Shown here piece by piece: positions 8,976 to 17,378 of a DNA stretch of 64,000 bases; within the stretch, counting starts at the first letter, position 1; every line of letters begins with the position of its first letter. Under the pieces are notes generated by a model. It did not search any database. It was not told where the DNA came from and worked only from the letters and a program-made list of their open reading frames with translations. This DNA is from Pseudomonas sp. S31 (GTDB taxonomy: Bacteria; Pseudomonadota; Gammaproteobacteria; Pseudomonadales; Pseudomonadaceae): assembly GCF_016648105.1 (NCBI RefSeq), contig NZ_JACVVE010000005.1:62001-126000 (forward strand), in the 5' to 3' direction. The translations under genes were made by a program, and so were the position numbers.

Positions 8976-9869
8976 ATGCGATTTTCCCGGTCTTTGTTGG
9001 CGTTGATCAGCTCTATTGGGCTGCTGGCTGTCACGTTACCAGCCTCCGCCAAAACACTGAACGTTGTTGCCAGTTTCACCGTATTGGCCGATGTCGTGAA
9101 GAATGTGGGTGGCGGTGGTGTGAATGTCACAAGCCTGGTGCCGCCCAATGGGGATCCTCATGATTTCGAGCCATCGCCGAGGGATGCCAGGGCTCTCAAA
9201 GAGGCTGATGTCACTTTCCTCAGTGGCTTAGGTTTGGAGAGCTGGTTCGAGAGACTGGCTCGCGCATCAGGTAGCCAGAAGAGCCCGGTAGTGGTTTCGG
9301 ATGGGATTGAAACTCTCACATTTGTTGAGGATGAGAAAACGATCACTGATCCACATGTCTGGAACAGTGCTTCGAACGTAAAGGTGTGGGTAGCTCGCAT
9401 TGAGTCCGAGCTGAGTAAAGCTGACCCGTCGCAGGCAGAGGTGTTTCATGCCAATGCGCAGCGCTACGTGGGGAAGCTCAATGCTCTGAATCAGCGTATC
9501 AGCATGCACCTTGCTGAGGTTCCTTTGGATCAGCGTAAGGTACTCACCAGTCATGATGCCTTCGGATACTATGCCAAAGAGTATGGTGTGACGTTCTTGT
9601 CCCCACTCGGCTTGTCGACAGAAACTGAAGCTTCTGCAGCAGACGTAGCACAGCTCATCGATCAGATCAAAAGTGAAGATATCAAGGTTTACTTCTTCGA
9701 AAATTCGAATGACTCCCGGCTAGTTAAGCAGATTGCTAGCGCAACGGGCGCTGTTGCCGGCGGAGAGCTCTACCCTGAGTCGCTTTCTGATGATAAAGGG
9801 CCGGTACCTACTTATCTGAAAATGATGGAGTACAACACGCAGCAAATGGTGAAAGCTTTCAAAAAGTGA
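8976..9869 (+). CDS. znuA: Periplasmic zinc/manganese-binding protein of the ABC importer
   Basis: A 297-aa cluster A-I binding protein with a signal peptide ending around ASA-K (residue 25). Metal ligands are recognisable as H62 in DPHDFEPS, H127 in DPHVWN, H193 in SHDAFGYYA and an acidic residue in YPESLSDD near 272. The His-rich loop of classical ZnuA is absent, as in AztC/PsaA-like proteins. A strong AAGGAG site precedes ATG 8976. It delivers metal to the permease just upstream. A close paralogue is encoded at 29774. Confidence 0.88.
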   Translation: MRFSRSLLALISSIGLLAVTLPASAKTLNVVASFTVLADVVKNVGGGGVNVTSLVPPNGDPHDFEPSPRDARALKEADVTFLSGLGLESWFERLARASGSQKSPVVVSDGIETLTFVEDEKTITDPHVWNSASNVKVWVARIESELSKADPSQAEVFHANAQRYVGKLNALNQRISMHLAEVPLDQRKVLTSHDAFGYYAKEYGVTFLSPLGLSTETEASAADVAQLIDQIKSEDIKVYFFENSNDSRLVKQIASATGAVAGGELYPESLSDDKGPVPTYLKMMEYNTQQMVKAFKK

Positions 9870-9926
9870 GTAGCAGCTGATTAGCGTCCACCTAGGTGTG
9901 CGGTACGCGAAGCGTCGCTCAGATTA

Positions 9927-9946
9927 GGGGCTAGGGGGATAGCCCC
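9927..9946 (+). terminator. Possible terminator hairpin after the zinc importer operon
   Basis: GGGGCTA and TAGCCCC arms flank a six-base loop, about 60 bases after the binding-protein gene. No strong T-run follows, so termination efficiency is uncertain. Confidence 0.4.
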
Positions 9947-10041
9947 CGACTGTTTAGTTGGGAGGCGTGTCGTTTTCCTTCACTTGCTGCAGAGGTTGAA
10001 GTCACTCAAACGGGCAATGGATTTGCCCCTGCGCTTGGTAA

Positions 10042-10292
10042 AGCTATCGTCGCCTGACCCCGGGCGATCTTGTACTGCGCAACCTCGTTGCGCGCGAGTG
10101 GCTTGAGCAGGAGTTGAAAAAGCCGTTTCCAGGTAAAACAGTGGTCATTACTCATCACTGTCCTGTCAGCAAGGTCGCTGGTGACAAGCTTGTTAGCCAT
10201 CTGACGGCGGCATACACCAACGAATGGGGTGATTTAGTAGACATGGCAGACCTTTGGGTCTTCGGTCATAGGCATCGCCGGATCGATACGGT
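10042..10292 (+). pseudogene. Metallophosphoesterase remnant
   Basis: In one frame the translation reads SYRRLTPGDLVLRNLVARE, then KTVVITHHCP, then DLWVFGHRHRRIDT. THH and GHRH are the C-terminal metal-binding motifs of calcineurin-like phosphoesterases. The N-terminal half with the DxH and GD motifs is missing and the frame degenerates after RIDT. It is a fragment in a gene-poor stretch (9870-10786). A 49-codon frame at 10384-10533 (starting MEIVNGLALAEWEEE) may be another remnant, but I cannot identify it. Confidence 0.6.
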
Positions 10293-10786
10293 TGGTCGAG
10301 CTTCGTGGCGCAGATTGAGTTCGTCTGGCAAAACCCCACTCTGGTAAAAAAATGTTGGAAGGTGGCAGGCCCTCTGGTTTGAGATGGAGATCGTCAATGG
10401 CCTTGCATTGGCCGAGTGGGAGGAGGAAGGATCCCCTAAGCATTGGTCGCACCGTTGGTGTGAAGGGTATGAACAGGATGCGCGAGAGTTGGTTTCGGAA
10501 CTGCTGCTTATCTGCCCTGAGCCTTCGGCGTAATCCGGTGCAATCAACGGATGTTGGAATCCATCGGCGCGGCAGCCAGCCTGATCGCATCAATGCGGAT
10601 CATTGAGCGACAGCTCGAACAAATTCCTAGCAGTACCCAAGATCATAGGTCGGCCATTTCACCGTGACCTGCGTTACGTTTCCGTGAATGAGCTCATCCA
10701 AAGAGTCGCCGGCACCTGGCTGCGACTTGCTGTAGGAAAGGGCGCTCATACACGGCTTTTAGAAAGCCATCACCAGAGAGTCGTTA

Positions 10787-11812
10787 GTGCGTAAGAAGGT
10801 AACCATCGTTGAAATAGCAGCCGCTGCAGGCGTAAGCGTGAGCACGGCTGGTCGCGTGTTGAATGGCGCGTCCGGCGTGTCGCTGCAGAGACGGCGAAAG
10901 GTGCTTGAGGCCGTTCGTGAGCTGGGGGCAAGCCGGCTTCCTGTGCTGCCGGAAGGGCATAGTCTCAAGGTCTTGGTGATCCGCATGGGGCTGGACGATG
11001 ATCCGTACTTCAAGCGTATGGACATGGCGTTGGATCAAGCTGCAGAGTCGCTTCCCAGCCAGATTGAGCTGGTGCGCCTGACAAACCTCTCGCCATTTGA
11101 GCTAAGCGAGCGGCTTAGAAATTTAGATTTTCGTCCGCACGGCGCAATCGTCCTTGCCTTCGACACCCTGGAAGTACGCTACGCCCTTGAACGACTGGGT
11201 CGTCAAAAAATTCCTATCGTTACCTTAACCACGGACATCAGGCTCAAGACACCGAGAAGCTTCGTCGGCATTGATAACGAGGCGGCGGGGCGGACGGCTG
11301 CTTTGATGATCAGCCGCTTTGTGCACAATCGTGGGAGGGTTCTCATGATTACAGGCTCGCAGGATTATGAGGTTCACCGGCAAAGAACCAAGGGGTTTGA
11401 GGACGCTCTGGCGGAGTATGCACCTCACTTGCAGCTTGTGGGGCCGATCGATGTTGCAGACATGAATGATCGAGCTCTTACAGCCACGCGCCAGGCGTTT
11501 TCTCGCCAAGTGGCTACTGTGGCTATTTACAACAGCGGCGGTGCGAATGAGGGCATCCGACAGGCCTTAGAGACGATCGATAGGGTGAGCAATCCTATCT
11601 GGATTACGCATGAAGCGAGCCCACGGCATGTGAAGCTGCTTCGCAGCGGACAAGTTGCGCTGTTGATCGATCAGGATCCTTCTGCCCAAGCGCTAACTGG
11701 TCTCCAGCTGATACTGCATGCACACGGTGAGATTGCCGCGGCTCCTCGAGCTCGAGTGCCGTTTCGCCTTGTTAGCGCAGAAAACTGGAGCGATCTGCCC
11801 TTGGTCGACTAA
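10787..11812 (+). CDS. LacI family transcriptional regulator
   Basis: A 341-aa protein from GTG 10787. The N-terminal LacI helix-turn-helix and hinge are clear: TIVEIAAAAGVSVSTAGRVLNG at about 5-27. A periplasmic-binding-protein-like sensor follows (FVGIDNEAAGRTAALMISRF, VLMITGSQDYEVHRQRTKGFEDAL). The sensor is of the sugar-binding type. The next gene is a PQQ glucose dehydrogenase and an OprB porin lies beyond it, so a role in controlling glucose oxidation is plausible. A 26-base palindrome lies between them at 11976. Confidence 0.85.
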   Translation: MRKKVTIVEIAAAAGVSVSTAGRVLNGASGVSLQRRRKVLEAVRELGASRLPVLPEGHSLKVLVIRMGLDDDPYFKRMDMALDQAAESLPSQIELVRLTNLSPFELSERLRNLDFRPHGAIVLAFDTLEVRYALERLGRQKIPIVTLTTDIRLKTPRSFVGIDNEAAGRTAALMISRFVHNRGRVLMITGSQDYEVHRQRTKGFEDALAEYAPHLQLVGPIDVADMNDRALTATRQAFSRQVATVAIYNSGGANEGIRQALETIDRVSNPIWITHEASPRHVKLLRSGQVALLIDQDPSAQALTGLQLILHAHGEIAAAPRARVPFRLVSAENWSDLPLVD

Positions 11813-11975
11813 GTGACTAGGCCTTTCCCCAGTAAACGCCAGCGCGCTTGCCCCCGCGCCTTTTATCTGCAGCGTTCGCCCCTTCTGTCTGTGATCACGT
11901 AATTCACGTGCGGGTAGTCCATGCCGGAGCTGACAAGGCCAGTACTTCAGTAAATTTTTTTTACAATGCCGCTTG

Positions 11976-12001
11976 GTTTTTGACCGAAATCGGTCAAAAA
12001 C
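11976..12001. promoter_or_regulatory. Operator-like palindrome between lacI-type gene and gcd
   Basis: Two perfect 12-base arms (GTTTTTGACCGA and TCGGTCAAAAAC) are separated by AA. The core TGACCGAAATCGGTCA resembles LacI-family operators in symmetry. No T-run follows the stem on the plus strand, which argues against an ordinary terminator of the upstream gene. It lies about 220 bases before gcd. Confidence 0.45.
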
Positions 12002-12219
12002 GCCTTGTCTTTGGGCTGTCTTCTGAAGCGACAGGCTTACCATCTGCATCGCGCCTGCTTCAACTTGTCGCACTCTCGCGATGGGTTTAGCGCGACCCTA
12101 ATTTAGGAGCTTGATATCGCTAATTCTCTGCTTTTTGCGGCGGATAGCGTCTGCTCGAGCTCTAATCGGCGCTAATACCTTACACCGGATGTACTGCCGG
12201 TTTGTGGATAGGAAAAGAA

Positions 12220-14622
12220 ATGCAGAAATGGTTGATACTGCTGATCCGAGTGGTCGGCGTTTTGCTAGGGCTGGCGGGAGCTGCTTTGGCGGGAGGAGGC
12301 TTTTATCTCATCACACTGGGAGGTTCGTGGTTCTACCTTCCTATTGGTCTGCTCATGCTATGCATAGGGTGGCTGACATTGAAGCGTCGGCCGGGAGCAT
12401 TCTGGCTCGCTTGGCTCATGTTCGTGATCGTTGCTATTTGGGCTTACTGGGAAGTGGGTAGCGATTTCTGGCAGCTTGTTTCTCGCGTCATGATTTTCGG
12501 TGTGATTTGCTTGGTGTTGACCGCTCTGGCGCCTCAGCTCAATGCAAGCGAGCGAGGTGGCATCAAGCGTGCGCCGGCCACTATTTTGAGCGTAATAGTT
12601 GCCGTTGGTTTGATCTCGACCTTCGCATCCATGTTCCGCCCACACGCACAGGTAGAAGCTCAAGCTGACGCCAAATTCCCGATTGTTCATCCTGAAGCAG
12701 GTGACGCAGAGGGTAAAGACTGGCCGGCGTGGGGTCGGAACTTGGCAGGCGATAAGTTTGCCCAGTTCGATCAGGTAAACAAGCAGAACGTGAAGGATCT
12801 GAAGGTCGCCTGGACGTACAGAACAGGCGATCTGTCGGTCGACGGTTCTGAATACCAGGTAACTCCAATCAAAATCGATGACACCTTGTACCTATGCACT
12901 CCCTTGAACAAGGTGATTGCTCTTGATCCGGTGACCGGTGCTGAGCGTTGGCGCTTCGATCCGAAGATGGAAGTCACTCGTGGCAATAAGGGTTGGAAAC
13001 GATGCCGTGGTGTCAGCTACATCGACCTGGCCCCATCTGCAGCTGCCGACGGCAATTCTCAGCCCACCACTCCACAGCCTGCGGCTTGTGAGAAGCGCGT
13101 CGTTAGCACAACGAACGATGCTCGACTCTTCGAAGTGGACGCCAAGAGTGGTAAGGCGTGCACCGATTTTGGTGACAACGGGTTCGTGAATTTGCTGGAC
13201 GGTCTGGGTGACACTGCAGCCGGCTCTTACTACCTCACCTCTGCGCCGCTGGTTGCTGATGGAGTGATCATGGTGGGGGGCAAGCTCAACGACAACATGA
13301 CCGTTGGTGAGGCTTCGGGTGTAGTCCGTGGTTACGACGCGGTCACTGGCAAGCTGTTGTGGGCGTGGGATCCTTCCCGCGGTGCCGAGGACAGCAGCCC
13401 GCTGCCAGCGGGTGAGGTTTATGCCAAGGAGTCGCCGAACTTCTGGGGTACCGCTTCGTACGATCCGAAGCTGGGCCTGGCATACTTCCCGACCGGCAAC
13501 CAGACTCCGGACTTCTGGACTGGCAACCGTCACAGCTACTCGGATGAATACAACGACTCGATCGTTGCCATTGAGCTGAAAACAGGCAAAGAACGCTGGC
13601 ATTTCCGTACGGCTAACACCGACCAGTTTGACTACGATGTATCGTCGCAACCGATCCTGTATGACCTCCCGCTGCCAGATGGCACCGTGCGTCCAGTGGT
13701 CATTCAGCTGACCAAGCGTGGTCAGATCTTCGTCTTGGATCGCGCAACAGGCGAGCCAGTTGTACCCGTTACGTACAAGAAAGTACCTACGGATGCTATG
13801 CCAGGCATGAAGGTGGCTGACCACCAGCCATACTCCGCACTTTCAGTGGGCGTTGAGCCACTGAAGGAAAAGGACATGTGGGGTGCAACACTGTTCGATC
13901 AGATGCTCTGCCGTATCGATTTCCTGAAGATGCGCTGGGAAGGTGAATGGACTCCGCTTTCCGACCAGAAACGAACGCTCATCTGGCCAGGCTACTACGG
14001 TGGCTTTAACTGGGGTGGCGGTGCTCTGGATGCACGTACTGGTACCTTGATCGTCAACGATATTCGTATGGCGATGTGGGGCAAATTCATCAAGCGTGAA
14101 GAGGCCAACAAAGCCGGCCTGGTGCCGTCAACCGAAGGTGAATACTCCGAGCAGTTGGGCACTCCGTGGGGTGTTGAGCGCTCGATGTTCCTATCGCCTC
14201 TGGGAACGCCGTGCTTCAAGCCTCCGTTTGGCTCGATGACTGCCATCGATCTCGCGACCCAGAAGGTCAAGTGGCAGGTGCCGATGGGTAGCATTCAAGA
14301 TGCGCCTATAAAGGGCATCGCCCCGGGCGTGTATCTGCCGATCGGCATGCCAACCCTGGGTGGCCCACTCGTCACGAAAGGTGGCCTGACGTTCTTCCAC
14401 GGTTCGCTCGACTACTATGTGCGTGCACTGGACAACGATACTGGTGAAGAGCTGTGGCGTGACCGTCTGCCGGTTGGCGGCCAGGGTGTCCCGATGACCT
14501 ACGTAGGCAATGACGACCAGCAGTATGTCGTGGTTGTTGCTGGGGGGGCCACTCGTACTGGTACCAACAAGAATCGCGGCGACTACGTGATTGCTTACTC
14601 CCTGAAGTCGAAAGCTAAATAA
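12220..14622 (+). CDS. gcd: Membrane-bound PQQ-dependent glucose dehydrogenase
   Basis: An 800-aa quinoprotein. The first 140 residues contain five hydrophobic segments; the rest is a periplasmic beta-propeller (for example DWPAWGRNLAGDKFAQFDQVN, VTPIKIDDTLYLCTPLNKVIALD, YFPTGNQTPDFW, AVSQPILYD-like and GGALDARTG segments). It oxidises glucose to glucono-1,5-lactone outside the cytoplasm and passes electrons to ubiquinone. I choose ATG 12220, which has AGGAAA about 8 nt upstream and gives the family N-terminus MQKWLILL; the frame opens slightly earlier. Length matches the family. The LacI-type regulator upstream and the OprB porin downstream form a sensible glucose-use group. Gluconate production also acidifies the medium and can solubilise metal salts. 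Confidence 0.93.
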   Translation: MQKWLILLIRVVGVLLGLAGAALAGGGFYLITLGGSWFYLPIGLLMLCIGWLTLKRRPGAFWLAWLMFVIVAIWAYWEVGSDFWQLVSRVMIFGVICLVLTALAPQLNASERGGIKRAPATILSVIVAVGLISTFASMFRPHAQVEAQADAKFPIVHPEAGDAEGKDWPAWGRNLAGDKFAQFDQVNKQNVKDLKVAWTYRTGDLSVDGSEYQVTPIKIDDTLYLCTPLNKVIALDPVTGAERWRFDPKMEVTRGNKGWKRCRGVSYIDLAPSAAADGNSQPTTPQPAACEKRVVSTTNDARLFEVDAKSGKACTDFGDNGFVNLLDGLGDTAAGSYYLTSAPLVADGVIMVGGKLNDNMTVGEASGVVRGYDAVTGKLLWAWDPSRGAEDSSPLPAGEVYAKESPNFWGTASYDPKLGLAYFPTGNQTPDFWTGNRHSYSDEYNDSIVAIELKTGKERWHFRTANTDQFDYDVSSQPILYDLPLPDGTVRPVVIQLTKRGQIFVLDRATGEPVVPVTYKKVPTDAMPGMKVADHQPYSALSVGVEPLKEKDMWGATLFDQMLCRIDFLKMRWEGEWTPLSDQKRTLIWPGYYGGFNWGGGALDARTGTLIVNDIRMAMWGKFIKREEANKAGLVPSTEGEYSEQLGTPWGVERSMFLSPLGTPCFKPPFGSMTAIDLATQKVKWQVPMGSIQDAPIKGIAPGVYLPIGMPTLGGPLVTKGGLTFFHGSLDYYVRALDNDTGEELWRDRLPVGGQGVPMTYVGNDDQQYVVVVAGGATRTGTNKNRGDYVIAYSLKSKAK

Positions 14623-14759
14623 GCCCCCAAATACCAAGGTGTTGCAGTCTTTGCACTGTGATGCCTTGGTTACTTTCCGCAGCTCCATGAATGCCACCCC
14701 TAGGTTCGAAGATGAACCAGGGCTTGTGGCTGTCTTTGCCAATCACGGGGGAGACATTT

Positions 14760-15056
14760 GTGCAGTTTCAGGTTTTGGATTTGAATGTCGATCTTGATAA
14801 GCGAGAGATTAGCTGTGGGGGCGGCCGTGTGAGGCTCTCCTCCAGACCGTTCGGTGTATTGGTTTTGCTAGCAAAGAATTGTGAAAGCATCGTGTCTAGA
14901 GAAAAACTTCTGGATGAGGTCTGGGGACTTAAATTTGACCCTGGAACAAAAGTAGTAGATGTCCAATTGACTAGGTTGAGGCGGGAGCTCAAGGATATCG
15001 GATGCAGTGCAAAAATTATGAACTTGAGGAGCGCGGGTTTCAAGCTCTGCACATGA
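14760..15056 (+). CDS. Orphan OmpR/PhoB-type winged-helix DNA-binding protein
   Basis: Only the C-terminal effector domain of an OmpR-type response regulator is present: VRLSSRPFGVLVLLAKN, REKLLDEVWGLKFDPGTKVVDVQLTRLRREL, then a wing ending RSAGFKLCT. No receiver domain is encoded upstream. I favour GTG 14760 (about 98 aa), preceded by GGGGGAG, because the domain begins there; an ATG at 14691 would add a leader without recognisable homology. It may be a stand-alone regulator or the surviving end of a larger gene. It lies just after gcd on the same strand. Confidence 0.65.
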   Translation: MQFQVLDLNVDLDKREISCGGGRVRLSSRPFGVLVLLAKNCESIVSREKLLDEVWGLKFDPGTKVVDVQLTRLRRELKDIGCSAKIMNLRSAGFKLCT

Positions 15057-15080
15057 GTAGACAAATTCTGCTATCGAGGC

Positions 15081-15107
15081 TCGCTGCGCGAGCGACTCGC
15101 GCAGCGA
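15081..15107. terminator. Hairpin between convergent genes
   Basis: Two perfect 12-base arms (TCGCTGCGCGAG and CTCGCGCAGCGA) with a 3-base loop lie between the ends of the winged-helix gene and the oprB-type gene. No T-run follows on either strand. It probably serves as a bidirectional transcription barrier or 3' stabiliser. Confidence 0.55.
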
Positions 15108-15126
15108 AGGGAAGCTGGGAGGAAAG

Positions 15127-16464
15127 TTAGAAGCTTGATCCTACCTGTAGGCCGATCACTACCGCGTTTTCTACTTTCCTGACGTTTCCAGGGTTACGGA
15201 TGTACTGGATGTTAGGCATCAAGTGAAACCAGTTAGTAGCTTGGATTCGATAGTTTAGCTCGGCTTGGTAACTGGTATGCTGCTCTGGGATGAACGAAGG
15301 GCTGTCAAAATACACACCGTTGGCCTGGTTCTTGAATTGGGCGTTTTCCAGGTATCGATCGCTAGCGTGTACGCGCGACAGACCAAGCCCTAGCTGATCA
15401 AGCGGGCGGAAATCAAAAGGCCCTTTATACACCAAGCTGATATGCATATAGCTATCGACGGGAGTAGTTGCTTGGTCTTGAAAACTAAGGCTTGCTGCAA
15501 GCACTAGACCTCGGCTTTGATCGTTGTTCTTGCTGCTGATCTGTTGCTTTGCATTAAGCCACCAGCCGCTGCGACCATCATGGACTCTGTGCTGATTCTG
15601 AGTGAGCGCTGCTGGTTGACCGTTGACGTCATTGAGTACGTCAGGACGGTTGACCGTATTCTTGAAATATCCAACACGGTACTCACCAGGTAATTTCCCG
15701 ATACGTGGCGTCCAGACAAGCTCCACCGGCAGCATGGTGCCACTTGTTCCGTGTGTTCGAAGCTTTAAGCCGTTGTCGTTGTCCAGACTCGAGGGATCAA
15801 CGTTGTAGGCAGCGATTTTGGCGACAAGGTCATCTGCCAATGCATACTGAAGACGAACTGCCCACGAACTGATAGGGCTGTTGTAGATGTCATTGACGTA
15901 GTTGCCAGGCTGCGAACCACAAAACGATAAATTTTGGAATGCGCAATCTGCAGTGGCGAACTCATCGCCTACTGTGAAACGCCCGATCTTTACGTTCAGT
16001 TTGTTGTCGATCCAGCCTTTCGACAGCCAGAATTGGCTTAGCCGTGTAACACTTCCTCTGCCGTGGATTTCTTGAGTCGCTCCGAAACCACCGACGCGAG
16101 GGTCGTTAAGAGCATCCTCATCCAGGCCACGACCATTGCGATTTGATAGACGGATTTCCGCTTCCGCATTTTTCCAGGACAGCAATTCCGAAAGATCTAG
16201 CTTTGCACCTGCTGACCACTGATCTGCATAACGGGCGGTATGGTGGGAGGCGCCCCCATGGACATTCGCTGCAATTTCACTCAGGTAGCTGAATTCTAGA
16301 TCAACACCCTGATCAGCAAGTTCTCCCCGGGAGCCGTTCCAGTCACCGAGCATCCAAGGCGAAGAGGGCGAGAGTGGTTCATGCGCAAGCGCCTGAGGAG
16401 TGTAAAGATTTATTAGGGCAAGAATGCTTAAGGTGGAGGTGGTGAAGGTATGGCGGAGGTACAT
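15127..16464 (-). CDS. oprB: OprB family carbohydrate-selective porin
   Basis: A 445-aa outer-membrane protein with a signal peptide cleaved near ALA-H (residue 27). The mature start PSSPWMLGDWNGSRGELADQGVDLEFSYLSE is typical of OprB porins, and the chain ends in F as beta-barrels do. Alternating aromatic and polar strands run throughout. OprB forms the glucose/carbohydrate channel of pseudomonads and is commonly linked to Gcd, encoded nearby at 12220. It may be a second, accessory copy. Confidence 0.85.
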   Translation of the reverse strand: MYLRHTFTTSTLSILALINLYTPQALAHEPLSPSSPWMLGDWNGSRGELADQGVDLEFSYLSEIAANVHGGASHHTARYADQWSAGAKLDLSELLSWKNAEAEIRLSNRNGRGLDEDALNDPRVGGFGATQEIHGRGSVTRLSQFWLSKGWIDNKLNVKIGRFTVGDEFATADCAFQNLSFCGSQPGNYVNDIYNSPISSWAVRLQYALADDLVAKIAAYNVDPSSLDNDNGLKLRTHGTSGTMLPVELVWTPRIGKLPGEYRVGYFKNTVNRPDVLNDVNGQPAALTQNQHRVHDGRSGWWLNAKQQISSKNNDQSRGLVLAASLSFQDQATTPVDSYMHISLVYKGPFDFRPLDQLGLGLSRVHASDRYLENAQFKNQANGVYFDSPSFIPEQHTSYQAELNYRIQATNWFHLMPNIQYIRNPGNVRKVENAVVIGLQVGSSF

Positions 16465-16793
16465 CCATAGTTCCTATGTTTGGTTTCTGTACGTACACCT
16501 AAAGCTTAGAGGACTGCCATGGTGTTCTGCGATTTTACCAACTGGCGTACTGGAGAAAGGTTAATTTTCTCTGGTTCGTCCTGCGAGAACGTCGGCTAAC
16601 AAAAAATTTCGAGTAAATTGTTATTGCAAATAAATTTGGTACGGGTAACGCTATTCAGGCGTTGCCCCCAAAATCTATTAGTCGGGAGCCTCTGTTTCCC
16701 GCTGGTTAAGCTGGTGAAATGCTCGATAAAATTATTGATTGCAATAGCCTCCGCGATACAGGCTAAGGTCGCTGGGGAAGTTAAAAAGCTTGG
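16465..16793. other. Intergenic region upstream of oprB
   Basis: About 330 AT-rich bases. It must contain the oprB promoter. I see no convincing gene, hairpin or operator. Confidence 0.3.
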
Positions 16794-17090
16794 TCAGTGT
16801 TGGAGTGCTTTCGGCGTAGCAATCACTGATGCCAAGACGTATGCATCCTGCATTGGGTGCAGGCTCTTAATCGTTTTGGAGTAAGGCGCTGCTGGATTCG
16901 AACACGTACCGAATCGGACGCCTTGCTGCTGTAATAGCTTCACCACTAGCAGTTCGTCCTCGTAAACCTCCATTTCATCAATCTTGACACGTAGTGCTGA
17001 TTCGATCTCGGCTAGGCGATCAGGCTCGATGCTGATGCGAAATAAATCTGCTGCGCGCTTGAGGTCAAGCTTGCGAGTCATAATGTTCAC
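16794..17090 (-). pseudogene. HAD-like hydrolase fragment
   Basis: The translation (about 98 aa) includes KLDLKRAADLF, VYEDELLVVKLLQQQGVRFGTCSNPAAPY and a DAYVLASV stretch. GVRFGTCSN matches the second motif (a strand ending in Ser/Thr-Asn) of haloacid-dehalogenase phosphatases. The N-terminal catalytic DxD region and the C-terminal Lys/Asp motifs are absent, so this is a remnant. The frame ends abruptly at 16794. Confidence 0.5.
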
Positions 17091-17215
17091 GAGTCATCTG
17101 GCCTGGGACGTCGTCTTTGCAGAGCACCTTTCTTCAGCAGTTGGCGAAAAGGATGCGTGCGAGAGATCACCCACATGAGGGAGCGAACGGCGTCGAATAG
17201 GATTGAAACGGCCAT
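17087..17215 (-). CDS. Possible 42-aa small protein, unknown function
   Basis: ATG 17215 opens a 42-codon frame ending TGA at 17087. The product starts MAVSILFDAVRSLMWVISRT and ends in an Arg-rich tail (RRRPRPDDS). It overlaps the start of the HAD fragment by 4 nt in another frame. It could be a genuine basic small protein or the shifted 5' part of the broken neighbour. I do not recognise a family. Confidence 0.35.
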   Translation of the reverse strand: MAVSILFDAVRSLMWVISRTHPFRQLLKKGALQRRRPRPDDS

Positions 17216-17315
17216 TAATGATTCCGGTTTAAGGAGGCTTGCGAAGAGCCTTTGAGCTTCTTTCAGTCCAGCGTGGAGGAGGGCTCAAGCGGTGATCGCC
17301 CGCATTTCGATTAAG

Positions 17316-17333
17316 GATATGTTATAACGTGTC
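17316..17333 (+). promoter_or_regulatory. Probable Zur box upstream of TonB receptor/ABC operon
   Basis: GATATGTTATAACGTGTC has the same core and spacing as the boxes at 7190 and 27674. It lies 46-63 bases before the receptor start, a normal promoter position. It predicts induction of the 17.4-22.3 kb operon in zinc-poor medium. Confidence 0.75.
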
Positions 17334-17378
17334 TTTTAGGCCTGTGCGTTCTGACGCTCGGGTTAACCATGAACTCGA

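Noticed and set aside
12892-13824. 310-codon minus-strand frame inside gcd
   Set aside because: Antisense shadow of the highly conserved gcd coding sequence; no ribosome site and no recognisable domain.
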